In this document: positions 10,481 to 21,007 of the stretch, piece after piece
Layout: each line of letters starts with the position of its first letter
Position numbering within the stretch: the stretch's first letter is position 1
Origin: Argyresthia goedartella
Taxonomy: Eukaryota > Arthropoda > Insecta > Lepidoptera > Argyresthiidae
Direction: 5' to 3'
Assembly (NCBI GenBank): GCA_949825045.1
Contig: OX463812.1
Location: forward strand, 4,262,661 to 4,326,660
DNA: 64,000 nucleotides
Position numbers and translations under genes: made by a program
Notes under the pieces: generated by a model
What the model was told of the DNA's origin: nothing
Databases searched by the model: none
Seen by the model: the letters and a program-made list of their open reading frames with translations, nothing else

Positions 10481-11947
10481 TCAGATCTTCCGTTGGTTCC
10501 TGCGACGCCGTTGAAAAGAATTGTTTTCATTTAACTGTTTGTCCGCACTTCCAATTCGTTTTACAATCCCAGATATGTCCTCAAAAACAGTCTTTATGCC
10601 ATTCCTATTAATATATCCATTTTCGTGGAACATCCGAAATGTACACATTAAGAGCCTATTAGAATCCACCAGATTTGCATAGTTACATTTTAAATTATCC
10701 AGATACAACCGATTATTAAATAATTCCACTCGAGCATTGAATATATTTGCATCGTATGAATATCTGTATGTAGGTGTACATAAAATAATATTAGTGTGTT
10801 GCACCAACACCAATTTTTGTCTTATGAATGTAATTAGTTCAGTATATTCACAGGCACTCTTAAAGTCTCTATCACCTATAAATATGATACAGTGATCATT
10901 TTTCGTGTATCCTTTCAGTTTAACCTCGATACTTCCCAACAACTCTTTCAGTCCTCCACCATTAATTTTATAGTGAATGATGCTTTCTGGTTCCAAAAAC
11001 TCTTCCGCAATGTCACGTGTCATCTTACCTGTGCAGCTGCTGATTATACATAACTTAGTCGAATAAGAGCTGCTTAATTCGCTTTTGCTTTCTGAAATGT
11101 ATATATTGCAATACATTTTTGTGTATAAATGTTCGAAATCCATCTCTTCGTTATAATGTAAAAGTATTTCTTTCTCTATGTATTCTTTCTCGCTGGCTAT
11201 GGATATTGGAGTTTCTACTTGGTAATTAGTTTGACATGTTTTATCGCAGTGTGTGATTTTTTTGTTGTTCTTTCTCAAATCCACTTTTTTATTTGTACTG
11301 AATAAAGATTTTGGCAGTTGCCTTTTCTTGCAAGAAGATGGTAGAGTTTGTGTCGGTGACGTGCACAATGATTTCAGGCTGACTATTATTTTATCTTTTT
11401 CCTCTACATTTTTACGAAGCTCGTAGGTTTCAGACAGTAGTCTCTCAATTTCCAGGTTTGCTCCTGCTAGATTTGCTTGTAGATCCAATATAGTACTCTC
11501 CATTTCGTGAATTTTTTCGTGTGGATTGGAGCCGATATCTGGACAGCTTCTATTAATGTCCTGTTCCGGGTTTAGTGTATCACCGTAGAGTTCGTCATCA
11601 CTTTTCTCTTCATCAGAAGATAGAGACGAAAAACTATTATGTACTGGAATGTTCGCCCTATATATAGGGCGCCGTCGCAGAGTAACATTTCTAGATGTAT
11701 TTGGTGTCTCACATAAGGTTGTAATAGATAGTGGGAGGGACGTACCCTGTAATCCTTTGTTTCCTGAGTTGAGTCCCAATTTAGTTTTACAATCAGGACA
11801 TTTCCACGATCTGTCATAATTATGAGCAGTCCTTATGTACTCTTCTGTCTGGATACCAAGACATATAGGGTGAAAGCTTTTCTTACAGCAGCAGCAAGAG
11901 ATTCGCTCACATGTGTTTGTTCTCTTATTACACACCGAGCAGTTCAT
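10481..11947 (-). CDS. CR1-like ORF1: PHD finger, coiled coil, esterase-like domain, 488 aa
   Basis: This is the nucleic-acid-binding partner protein of the retrotransposon. Residues 1-60 form a Cys/His-rich PHD-type finger (CSVCNKR, CCCCKKSFHPICLG, WKCPDCK). Residues about 145-195 are a charged heptad-like coiled coil. The C-terminal half (about 280-470) resembles the SGNH/GDSL esterase-like fold known in CR1 ORF1 proteins, with a Ser block (CIISSCTGKM) and an FIGDRDF block in place of the usual GxND. The esterase activity is therefore doubtful. ATG at 11947 opens an uninterrupted frame. It ends 77 bases before the annotated ORF2 codon and overlaps the open ORF2 frame. The PHD and coiled coil are seen directly; the esterase link is family knowledge. 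Confidence 0.85.
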   Translation of the reverse strand: MNCSVCNKRTNTCERISCCCCKKSFHPICLGIQTEEYIRTAHNYDRSWKCPDCKTKLGLNSGNKGLQGTSLPLSITTLCETPNTSRNVTLRRRPIYRANIPVHNSFSSLSSDEEKSDDELYGDTLNPEQDINRSCPDIGSNPHEKIHEMESTILDLQANLAGANLEIERLLSETYELRKNVEEKDKIIVSLKSLCTSPTQTLPSSCKKRQLPKSLFSTNKKVDLRKNNKKITHCDKTCQTNYQVETPISIASEKEYIEKEILLHYNEEMDFEHLYTKMYCNIYISESKSELSSSYSTKLCIISSCTGKMTRDIAEEFLEPESIIHYKINGGGLKELLGSIEVKLKGYTKNDHCIIFIGDRDFKSACEYTELITFIRQKLVLVQHTNIILCTPTYRYSYDANIFNARVELFNNRLYLDNLKCNYANLVDSNRLLMCTFRMFHENGYINRNGIKTVFEDISGIVKRIGSADKQLNENNSFQRRRRNQRKI

Positions 11948-12925
11948 TTTTAACTCTAAATTATTTTGTTTTATTTTAGATAATATCTATTATGTATGTA
12001 TTCGTTATTCCATGTACATGTAGTGACATCTATTGTTGCACAGATTAATTAACTATGTACTGTGCTGCCATCTATTTAAGTTTTATTGAACTTCGTTACC
12101 GTGCCCTCTATGTTATACTCGTAGAACTAGATAGTAGTTATAGATTCTTTATTGCTACTCTCCGTCAGCGGTTCCGCTACTCACCCACAGGTGGCAATAT
12201 GGTATGTTGCAAGTTAAAGCTGTAGATCATTATTTTCCATTTTTGTGGTTGTTCTTCGGTTTTGAACCAGGAAACTTTAACTTGTGAAACGCCGGCTCCC
12301 AACTCACGCTACCGAGATAGTTACTCGTAGTTGGTACTACTCGTAGTAAGAAAAAATATTTTTGTAAGTTTTCGGATTTGAACCGAGGACCTCCAACTTA
12401 TGAGTCGCCGTTCTTCGGCTCACGCCACTGGGACAGTTGTGAGATCCTGCGAAATTTTGATATTGGTGCCGTCCGTTTATCTCGCGCTACATGGACGACA
12501 TCTATTGTCGTTTCGCGCGCAAATGTGATGGATTGCACTGATTGGTGTACTTGAGGCGTCCTCCGTTTTTGGATATCAAACGGTTTCCAATGTCATATTT
12601 TTGCTTGTTTATCTTATTATCACTGATTATTTTCACATACAGTATTGTTTTTATCACTTAACTTTGTGTTATTAAGATTTATTTCACTGGGTCTTTTGTA
12701 ATTATTGGTGTTTTTGTATTTTATGCACTGGTTATTTGTTTCGTCGATTTTATCCACATTATTCAGTTTCTGGTTGAGATAACACTTATATAGGGTTGTT
12801 GTCACTTATACTGCACAAATTAAATGTATCTAATGTCAATTACTAAAAACTGCATTTTTAAATAAAGTTTAACACGGAGCACCACGAAAAGCTGTGTTTA
12901 TCGTAGAGCGCCCTCTAGCGGATCA
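11948..12925 (-). other. 5' region of CR1-like element with two tRNA-like modules
   Basis: No coding frame is evident. On the minus strand, two similar stretches (about 12440-12365 and 12330-12260) carry a tRNA-like layout: an A-box-like GTGGCGTGAGCC or GTAGCGTGAGTT, then about 30 bases later GGTTCAAATCC or GGTTCAAAACC (B-box-like). Each is followed by an ATTTTT-like or AGAAG stretch. They may be remnants of SINE insertion, or promoter-like modules of the element. Confidence 0.4.
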
Positions 12926-12929
12926 TTCA

Positions 12930-14025
12930 CGTGCCGAAGCGGAACGTACAGTTGCTAGTAATTCCGAAATCACTACAGGAGGAACTAATTTTACACATAC
13001 ATGAAGAAATAGGTCACTACGGCAGATATAAAATATTAGCACTGATGAAGGACAGATATTATTTTCTTCATATGAGTAGGGTGATTAGCGCGGTGATAAG
13101 AAGTTGTGACATATGTCAAAAGGTCAAACCAAGTACTAACAATACCGTTGGTCCTTGTACACCGGTGTTGGCGGAAAGGTTGGGTGAGAAAGTTTTCTCG
13201 GACCTTTATGGGCCATTGCCCGTAGGTAAATTCGGATATCAATATATATATGTGATTCAAGACGTGTACAGTAAAGTAATAAAATTATATCCAATGCGAA
13301 AAGCGACAGGTAGGAGCGTGCTCGCTTGTACAAAGAGATTTCATAGGGAAATACCTATCGAAACTATAACTACGGACTCAGGACCACAGTTCATATCGAA
13401 AGTTTGGGAATTTGGACTCAAACAGCTAGGGATTCGAGTCACTCATACGTCGGTGTATTGTCCAAATTCTAATAGCGTAGAAAGAGTGAATCGCGAGCTA
13501 GGTCGGCTGATTAGAACTTATTGCGGCGGAAGTAATCGTAGTTGGGTAGACGTGTTACCGGACATTCAAAATTGCTATAATAATATCGAACACACAAGCA
13601 CAGGCTTTGCGCCTAATGAGTTAGCGTTTGGTAGGCGGGAACCGTTAACTATTGACAAGGAATTAGGCGATGAATGGTTATTAGGCCATAGTGTGCGGAA
13701 TACGGAACAGGTGCGAAATGTAGCGATAGAAAACTCTAAAGGTTCTAGTGAACGACGTAAGCGACAGGCGGACAAACGGCGTAAGTTAGAGGTCTATCGT
13801 ATAGGTGATTATGTGAAACTTAAAACTTTTGTGCGTTCAAATAAAGAACATAAAATCATGCGGAAATTTTCGTTGTTGTATAAAGGGCCTTATGTTATTT
13901 CGGCAGTGGTATATCCTAACTGTTATACGTTAGTAGATCCGGGTTCAAATGAGATATTGGGTAACTTCAACACTATAAATATAGCCAGGTATTATGTGAG
14001 GACGAATAAGGGCGTAGATAAATAA
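12930..14025 (+). pseudogene. pol: Gypsy pol, 3' part: integrase
   Basis: Integrase inserts the retrotransposon cDNA. The frame resumes exactly where 6739 left off (LYF | H VPKRNVQLLVIP). It shows the HHCC zinc module (HIHEEIGHYG ... CDICQK), the catalytic Asp in FSDLYGPLP, Asp in TTDSGPQF and Glu in SVERVNREL. A C-terminal domain (GPYVISAVVYPNCYTLVD) follows, with stop TAA at 14023-14025. The apparent start GTG 12931 is not a real start; in the uninterrupted element this is internal to pol. All catalytic residues are present, so the only break in this pol gene is the non-LTR insertion. The extra copy at 1-896 matches it but lacks the C-terminal domain. Confidence 0.93.
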
Positions 14026-14419
14026 GATAGTGTATAAAGGTTATATAATTAAGCTGTAAGCTGTAAATTTGAGTAACTACTTTGTAGATTTAAGGATCTT
14101 GCATGGTTTGGAAACAAAAACAAAAAAAAAAACAAAAAAAAAAACCCAATTTGTATATATATAGTAATACGAATTAGGATAAATTGCGGGTAAGCGAGGT
14201 TGTATAGTAAGATAGATAAATAAGATAAGACAGGAGAGAACTCAATCGAGTTGTGTAAATATTATATACATAATTGACAGATTCATCGGTCGGTGTACAT
14301 GATTTGAGATGTCCGAACATATAGAGTAGATATGTACAAAGTATGGGTAGCATAGTGGTAATGAGATCCTTGCGCCATGTTAACTGAGATAAACAGTGTC
14401 TCAAGGTCTGGGAGGGGGC
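14026..14419 (+). other. Gypsy 3' leader: A-rich run and polypurine tract
   Basis: This is non-coding, with a long A-rich run near 14115-14145. It ends in the purine tract GGGAGGGGG (14410-14418) directly before the LTR, the expected plus-strand priming site. The same tract with its flank (AAGGTCTGGGAGGGGGC) is kept in the diverged copy near 46510-46525. Confidence 0.75.
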
Positions 14420-16635
14420 TGTAATGGTACACGAGAGTCGGTACATTAGATACTTCATTCTGCGTGATAGAGGGCTAGCCCAACGCCGCGCTGTTTTGAA
14501 TACGAGAATCGGTTCAGATAACGTTTGGGGGTTTTGCGTTGCTTACTGGCAAAGTTCGCAAAAAAAAAAAAAGACGCGTGGGTTCATTCGTGGAATTTCA
14601 GTTCAGGTCAAGTTTTTTTTGTCACATTCCTGCGAGATGTGTAAAGATCAGAGCCGATTTGGCTGCGCGTTGAATAAAATTATGAATAACTAAATAATGA
14701 AAGGTTATTATGGAACGATACGGAGAAAGCTATTATGTAGATTGCAAATATACAATTGCGATTGAGGTATGAGATGGAGGGTCTGACACCTCTGGATTGA
14801 ATATCATTCTGGTAGGTCTTTGCTACGCGCACCTAGCGGTCGGGTAATGCTTAATTAATCGCAACAAGCTTTTATTGGTCAGCGATCAACAGATTCTGTG
14901 TATCGGCAGTACCAAATGATTTGAGTGATAACCTACGGTTGATCATAGTGAATATGCGTACACACAATTTGTAGAACGGCGGATCTGCATGGCATGGTTG
15001 AAATTGGACCCTGTGTAGTTAGTGATAAGAAGCTTCGCTTGGGCAGAGCGTATTTGCAAAGGACGCATGTGGGGCATATAAATACGAGGGTCTGGGAGGG
15101 GAGAGCATTCAGTCTCTGCGTCTAGCCACTGTGACAGTCGTCTTCACGAGTTCTAAACAGTTTTTGTCTGCCGTGTTACGCGTCAGAACTATACGAATTT
15201 GTGATTGCGAAGTTTCAGTGGGTTTTCGTGAGTGTCTGAAGCACCGAGATATACCTCGGTTCCTACCTTTATATCAACCTACCCCTAATTCCAAAACTAT
15301 CCTTGGGTCGTTAGGAAAGAACTTTTAAGTCAATTTATCTGAGTCTGAGTCTGGGCTTGGAGCGACCCTAAATTCCTTTTTCCTTCACCATAGGGTTCCT
15401 GGATTGGCTCTTAGGATATTCGCGGGCTAATCCTCTCCTCATTTCCCTTCGAGTAGCGAGCTTTGAAATTCCCACACACACAGTCGTTAAACATTCAAGC
15501 ACATTCAAATCAAACTCAACCATTTTCGAGTGGTGTCGATAATGGACGTGGTATAACACTAGGTTTTTAGACTAGGCTAGACAGGAGTTTAGTTGCGGCT
15601 AAACCTAGGTTGTCAGGGCATAGGGAGACTGTTTGATCGATGAGGTTCCGCGGATGGAAATAACAAATTCAGAACAAAGTTAAACCGGTGTCAACACAGA
15701 TAACATATCCTGTTGATATTTTGACATTTGAGTGTTATCGGGGACGCGCGAAGAGATCAATTTACAGTCTAAAGTTCATTGTTTAGGTCCGGGTAGGTGT
15801 TTTGCATTGCCTTGGGTCAGATTGGATTCAAGTTGCATTTTTAAATTAAATGTAAATTTCGCTGGATATCTAATGTGTAAGTTGAGTCGGTATATATGAT
15901 TTGGCTCAGCCCAGGACGTGCTGCGGCTAGTGGAATTCATAGTTCGGTATTTATCGAACTATGCACTTCGCTATGGTGTGGGTTAGATATCCTAAAACAA
16001 TAATGCTTGCGTTTCGATAACATCCAGCTCAAATTGCGCAGAGTTGAAGGTTTCAAAACGTTACGGACCTTTTGAGGTAACCGCTAGTTCAGAACCCATT
16101 TCGGAACTCAAATCGCAATTGTGTAAACCGGTCTTTTCGGATCGTTATTGCCGTGAATCAAATATATAATTGGAACCACCACAAGCCGCTACTAGCGAGC
16201 ACATGAAATATCATTGAGTACTCACGTCGTAAAACAACGACGGATATCTATACTATAACTGTGATCGATCACTAAAACTAAAACTAAAACTAAAACAAAA
16301 GATGTTCCAATGCGCTCATATATACAAAAACCAGATGGTGCCATCACATAAAATATAACAACGATCGTTTTGGCGCAATACACCGCTGACTGATGCGAAT
16401 TACCGGCTCGCGGACATATATGCTTTCTCTGTCTAACTAGAAACTGTAACTTCTGAACCAAACTTCGTTCGACTATTGTACGCCTAACGGATTTCTCGAC
16501 GAACGAGAAATTCAGACTTATCATTCTTACTTACAAACTTACAGCCGAATCGGGTCCTCTCATTTTGGGATAGATAGAATAGACGATCATAGCTACTGTT
16601 AGCGGCGGCTCAGACCTTAGCCTGGGGCCGCTACA
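14420..16635 (+). repeat. 3' LTR of the Gypsy element, 2216 bp
   Basis: It begins TGTAATGG and ends CCGCTACA (TGTA/TACA inverted ends). It matches 897-3106 at all but about four substitutions and a few run-length differences. The TATA box (15077-15084) and initiator (15109-15114) are conserved. It abuts interrupted minus-strand non-LTR coding sequence at 16636. Confidence 0.93.
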
Positions 16636-18120
16636 ATCTGGGAAATGTCCCGTGGAAAGGCTGAGATTGCAAATAAATGTAAAGGGTTCAGCTATGACAT
16701 GAAAAATCCTTTTCAGAAGCACATTTCTTAATCCATCTATACCAGGTGCTTTGTTATTTTGGAGTTTTTTTTATCATTGAATGTATTTCATTTGCATCTG
16801 TCGGTTTAAGAAAAAAGGAGTCCTTGGAGTTGGATTCTGGTTTAATGGAAGTTGGTAGTGATTCCTCAGTTTCAGACAGGTTTTCCAGTATCTCATTTGC
16901 CAGTGTCTGCCCCACCGTTGAGAAGAACTCATTGCACTTGTCTAGGGATTGCTTTGGATTAGAAGTACCTGGGATCTGCGTCAATTCTGTTGGTTCTTTT
17001 TTGTTTGAATTTAGGTGGCATATGTTTTTAATTGTAGTCCAGAGTTTCTTAGGATTTCCTTGATTCTTTTTTAGTTCTCCGTCTTCATGCACTGTTTTTA
17101 ATTTTCGCAGGAGATCGTTGCAGAAGTTTCGGTAACGTTTATAAATTAGTTGAAGTGTTGCGTTGTTTTGGTTCTGCTCAAGACGTGCTTCGCTGTGTAA
17201 CCGATCGCGATGTTTAATGCAACGGACAAGTCCAGGCGTAATCCAAGGTTTTATTATATATTTCGATCGAGTGATTCGTTTTTCGGAGGTGTGACTTCCC
17301 ACAATTTTTGTCAGCATTTCAGTGAAGATAGTAACCGACTCGTCGACACTTTCTTTCGATGTGACACTGGACCAGTCCACTGTTTCTAATTCCTCCCTTA
17401 TAGCGTCGTAATCTACTTTCAGAAATGTATGCGTTTGTCTAGATATTTTGTTTTTATTTATAGCCAAGCCGATCATTGTCATACTGTGATCAGTCACACC
17501 TGTCTAACATATCACTCCAACAACTGGGGCTCGTGATTTCACAAATATATGATCAATACACGAGTTTCCACGTGTGGGTTTTGTGATAGCGGGTAGTAAA
17601 CCATGTTCGGCATTTAGGCAAAGATATTCGGAACTATCACCATCATCGCTACCTGTCAAGATATTTATATTTATGTCACCACCCAAGACTAAATTTGTCC
17701 TGTCCCCGAGTTTATGCAGGGTCGATTGCAAGTCTGAGAGAAATTTGTCAGTATTTCCAAACGACGGCGACCTGTATATGCCTATGATTGTAATTATGTT
17801 GGGAATCTCGACAAGCAGGCAGTCTGCCTCTTTAAAGTGTAGTTCCGAAACCAAGGCATTCCAGATGTCTCTTATATATATATATATATAACTACACCAC
17901 TATTCTTATTTTTAAATTTATTTGTTTGATGTTCAGTATATCCTGGTATTTGGGGTATGATTGACGACGAATTTATTTGACACTCTGTCAGAATGATCAC
18001 ATCAAGGCAAATTTTGAGTCTTTTAAGATTAACTAGGAAGGTATCAAAATTCTTGTTTAAACTTCTTATGTTAAAACTCAATATAATATAATTCCGGTCA
18101 ATCATGCGGTTCCTGAACAC
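16636..18120 (-). pseudogene. Jockey/CR1-like non-LTR element: endonuclease and start of RT, cut by Gypsy insertion
   Basis: The minus strand encodes endonuclease from about 18120 (LSFNIRSLNKNFDTFLVNL, ILTECQINS), IGIYRSPSF and LVLGGDININILTG (17854-17504), VTDHSMTMIG (from 17497), then the linker and the first RT segment. The final coding stretch (FICNLSLSTGHFPD) stops exactly at the LTR border at 16636, so the rest of RT should lie left of the window. An in-frame TAG separates 17504 from 17497, and an AT dinucleotide run near 17873-17890 breaks the frame. It is therefore dead. Confidence 0.82.
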
Positions 18121-19777
18121 ATCAAAGAGAACTTATGATATGTGTGTAGATAAACTAGTGATTTTCACTAAAGTGATTTTCACTCCTCAAAGTTCTAAAT
18201 GCTATAGTGTTAAAATATAATTTCGTGAAATACACACGGCACTCACAGCCCAGCTCCCCGGGGGCGGGGGCGGAGGCGAAGCGCGGCGCCGATCATATTC
18301 GAGCTGGCCCCGGCGAGCTGAATGGAACACATTTAAAATAAAACAAAACTCGCGATTGTTGCAAGCAGCTGCAACTGTACTCGTAGCCCGGGGTGTGTTG
18401 ACGCGGTCTTGAAGTGAGGGACACAGCTGTACGCGTTATTAAGCGCTGTCCCTCACCATTCGCGACAACTTTCTGTCAAGGAAATTTTCTTCCAATCGCG
18501 TTTTCTTTCTGTAGGAATCTTAATCAAATACTCAATAAACGTTAATCCAAAATCTAATTTGTAGATGACATTACAGTGGATGAATGGATTCGAAAAAAAA
18601 ACGTATCCTTTTTTTCGTATCACCTTAAACGCTAATGGGCATAACGTCAAGGCGTGTGAACTGTTATGAACTTTAATGGGGATTTAAGATTAAAATATTG
18701 TTTCTGTAACTGGCTGCAACTCCTTAAGAAAATGACATACTAAATTTTTGAAAATATAATGTATATATGCAAGAACTTTACAATATTTTCCAAATTTAGC
18801 GATAGCTGTAATGTTAACCTAAGAAATAATCACAGACTAGTTGCGCCCCGGTTTAGACTCGCGGAGATTAGCAATTTTTTCAAGGGCCAGTGCATTCTCT
18901 ACTACAACAAGATACCCCTGGAGATTTAGAAATTGTCATTCGAGCAATTTCAAAACCATGTTACACGACTTTGTCTAAAAAGGGATTTGTTTAAGATTAC
19001 TTAAATGACGGGACTGTATGGGGTTAATCTAACATAACACAGAACTCGCTGTTAATAATTTTGTGATTGTTTATTCCTGCTTATTATTTATAATAACTAA
19101 TATTGTAATATTTAGTTAGTTTAGTTAAATACAATATATTTTTAAAGGAGATCTAAAAATCAATCTGTGGGAGTTCCTTCTACAATGGTCCAATGTATCA
19201 ACATTGGACCACAGTAAGAGGAACAATAGAGGCAAGACAAGAGGTAATAAATAACTTTTGCTAAGTATATGATTTATCAGAATATGTAGTGTAATGAATT
19301 AACTTTGACTTTGACATGAAATGTTAACATGTATATGACATCTGAAGATTGTGAAAACTGATAGTTAACTTTCGATCGCGTCAGTTTGTAAACTATCTAA
19401 AAATTGTGAAATGAACATACTGCTTACGATTTGACCTAAAGTTTTCGATAGTTTATAAACTATCCGTGTCAAACTGTAAAAGTGTTAATCACGGAGTTCA
19501 CCTTACGCGCTGATTGCTTGAACGTCATTTTCCCCGGGCGCGAATGTACTTATTTTAGTAAATGTAAACGAACAGAGGATTAAGTGGATTTTAACAGTTT
19601 TCGTGATCAAAATAAGTAATTGCTTTAATAGAGTACCTAACATTTATTATTATTACTAAAATTAATTAAAATTCACACTTAAACTTAAATGAACGAACCT
19701 AACGAATAGTTTTAACCTAGGTTATAGGTAGATACAGATTTTTTCCTGATAATAACTGATTTATATTATTTGTTCAG
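18121..19777. other. Non-coding stretch, GC-rich at its left end
   Basis: No gene was recognised. About 18236-18450 is strikingly GC-rich with CpG sites, next to the 5' end of the minus-strand non-LTR element, and may be its 5' UTR and promoter. Around 19145-19215 there is a repeat ending (AATCAATCTGTGGGAGTTCC ... ATGGTCCAATG) that recurs in inverted form at 41206-41275. Confidence 0.4.
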
Positions 19778-19904
19778 CTTTATCCAAACGACAATGTCGC
19801 TGGTTGTCGAACCTAGTCCTTACAAAGCTCCAAATTTCCAGTTATTTTTGGTCAAGAACAATTTAACTAATAACAAAAGTATTCCAGTAGGCATAGTGAC
19901 CGAA
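19778..19904 (+). CDS. Possible first coding exon of an unidentified gene
   Basis: A pyrimidine-rich tract ending TTGTTCAG precedes 19778. ATG at 19794 opens 37 codons (MSLVVEPSPYKAPNFQLFLV then 17 more) ending at GAA directly before GTAAGA, a good donor. I do not recognise the peptide and found no partner exon downstream before gene A. It could be a real 5' exon of a gene continuing elsewhere, a remnant, or chance. Read through the donor, the frame closes after 12 more codons. Confidence 0.25.
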
Positions 19905-20071
19905 GTAAGAAATTTGAAATGTTGGAATAGACAAGAGAAATAATACAAAGTGCCATGAAATTAATAGACATAATACAGCAAAATCTCAGGAAAGGCGGCC
20001 ACCAAATTTAATTTTATTTATTTATTTATTAGGTATGTCAAACAGATGACAATCACTTAATAATATAAAAA

Positions 20072-20482
20072 ACGGCCAAGTGCGAGTGGGACTCGCGCAC
20101 GAAGGGTTCCGTACGACCTTTCAATGGAAGCGATGGTGTGGAGTGAATAGTTTGGATTTTACACAGCAAAATATTGTTTACAAAGTTATTGGTATATACT
20201 TTCACACTCCATGTACGTAACCAGGTGCATCCATAAGTTTTTATGTGGTATTGAAAGAATTGTTGTATGGGAGCCCCCTTAAATATTTATTTTATCCTGT
20301 TTTTTAGTATTTGTTGTTTTAGCGGCAACAGAAATACATAATCTGTGAAAATTTCAACTCTCTAGCTAGCTAGGTTCTTGAGATACAGCCTGGTGACAGA
20401 CGGACGGGCGGACGGACGGACGGACAGCGTATTCTTAGTAATAGGGTCCCGTTTGGAACCCTTCGGGTACAGAACCCTAAAA
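20072..20482 (+). repeat. Dispersed lepidopteran-type repeat with GACGGACGG tract
   Basis: It starts CGGCCAAGTGCGAGTGGGAC, contains GGACGGACGGACGGACAG near 20400-20427 and ends GAACCCTAAA. A related sequence without this block is present at 25933-26030, where the two flanks are contiguous, so this is an insertion of about 410 bp into an older repeat. Rearranged relatives are at 23556-23700 and 44630-45304. Confidence 0.65.
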
Positions 20483-21007
20483 AAGAAAATTCAACATTTA
20501 GTACTAGACTGTCATCCCAAGTATACACACACTCGAGAACATTCACATAAACAGCTAACAACTAAACACAATTTAAAAATTTAAAATGCTTCTTTTATAT
20601 GCTACTTTTACTTAGTTTACTAACGCTACTTTTTATACTAGAACTGATTTTTTAATGTTGTTATTATTTTTTGTACTGAAAACTTATACCTACATTTATT
20701 GATCTTAAACTACTATCACGTTCTTAATTTCTCTATTATTTCAGTTTTATCACTAAATGGACATAGATCGAGCTACCGCTAAGTCAGACAAATCAGGGAC
20801 TAGTACAGTCCACACTTTTATGGTTTAAGGATAGTTATATACTATCGAAAATTATTAAGTTAGATTTCAAGCAATCCGTTCAATTCACGATCGAAATTAA
20901 ATAATCGAATGTTTATAAAGTGACGCAGTAGATTATAAAATAATGAATTACAGTATCAAACGGTGACATATACAACCCAGACATTCAAATGTCATTCTTT
21001 TTTCCAG

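Larger units (their letters stand above)
7257..12925 (-). mobile_element. Near-intact CR1-like non-LTR retrotransposon inside Gypsy pol
   Basis: On the minus strand the order is 5' region (12925-11948), ORF1 (11947-10481), ORF2 with endonuclease and reverse transcriptase (10403-7500), 3' UTR, AATAAATG near 7300 and a tail of five or so ATGATT units (7257-7290). The ORF1 PHD finger plus esterase-like fold is typical of CR1-group elements. It disrupts the Gypsy pol frame, which joins cleanly when 6740-12929 is removed. The candidate target duplication is TTCA (6736-6739 and 12926-12929). The right border is approximate. Only one premature stop was seen in the coding part, so the copy is young. 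Confidence 0.85.
897..16635 (+). mobile_element. Ty3/Gypsy-type LTR retrotransposon, nested insertion inside
   Basis: The order is 5' LTR (897-3106), tRNA primer site (3113-3130), gag (3319-4374), pol with protease, reverse transcriptase and RNase H (to 6739), a foreign non-LTR block (6740-12925), then integrase (12930-14025), a polypurine tract and the 3' LTR (14420-16635). Protease-RT-RNase H-integrase order places it in Ty3/Gypsy (Metaviridae). No env frame is seen between pol and the LTR. The two LTRs differ by about four substitutions plus run-length changes over 2.2 kb when compared by eye, so insertion is recent. The element sits inside a minus-strand non-LTR element whose sequence resumes at 16636. 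The left target-site duplication lies outside the window because another copy abuts the 5' LTR. Confidence 0.92.

Noticed and set aside
12255..12445. Functional tRNA genes
   Set aside because: Only A/B-box-like blocks are present; a full cloverleaf with acceptor stem pairing could not be drawn.
18236..18450. CpG island promoter of a host gene
   Set aside because: It adjoins the 5' end of a minus-strand non-LTR element and no host exon is seen nearby in either direction.
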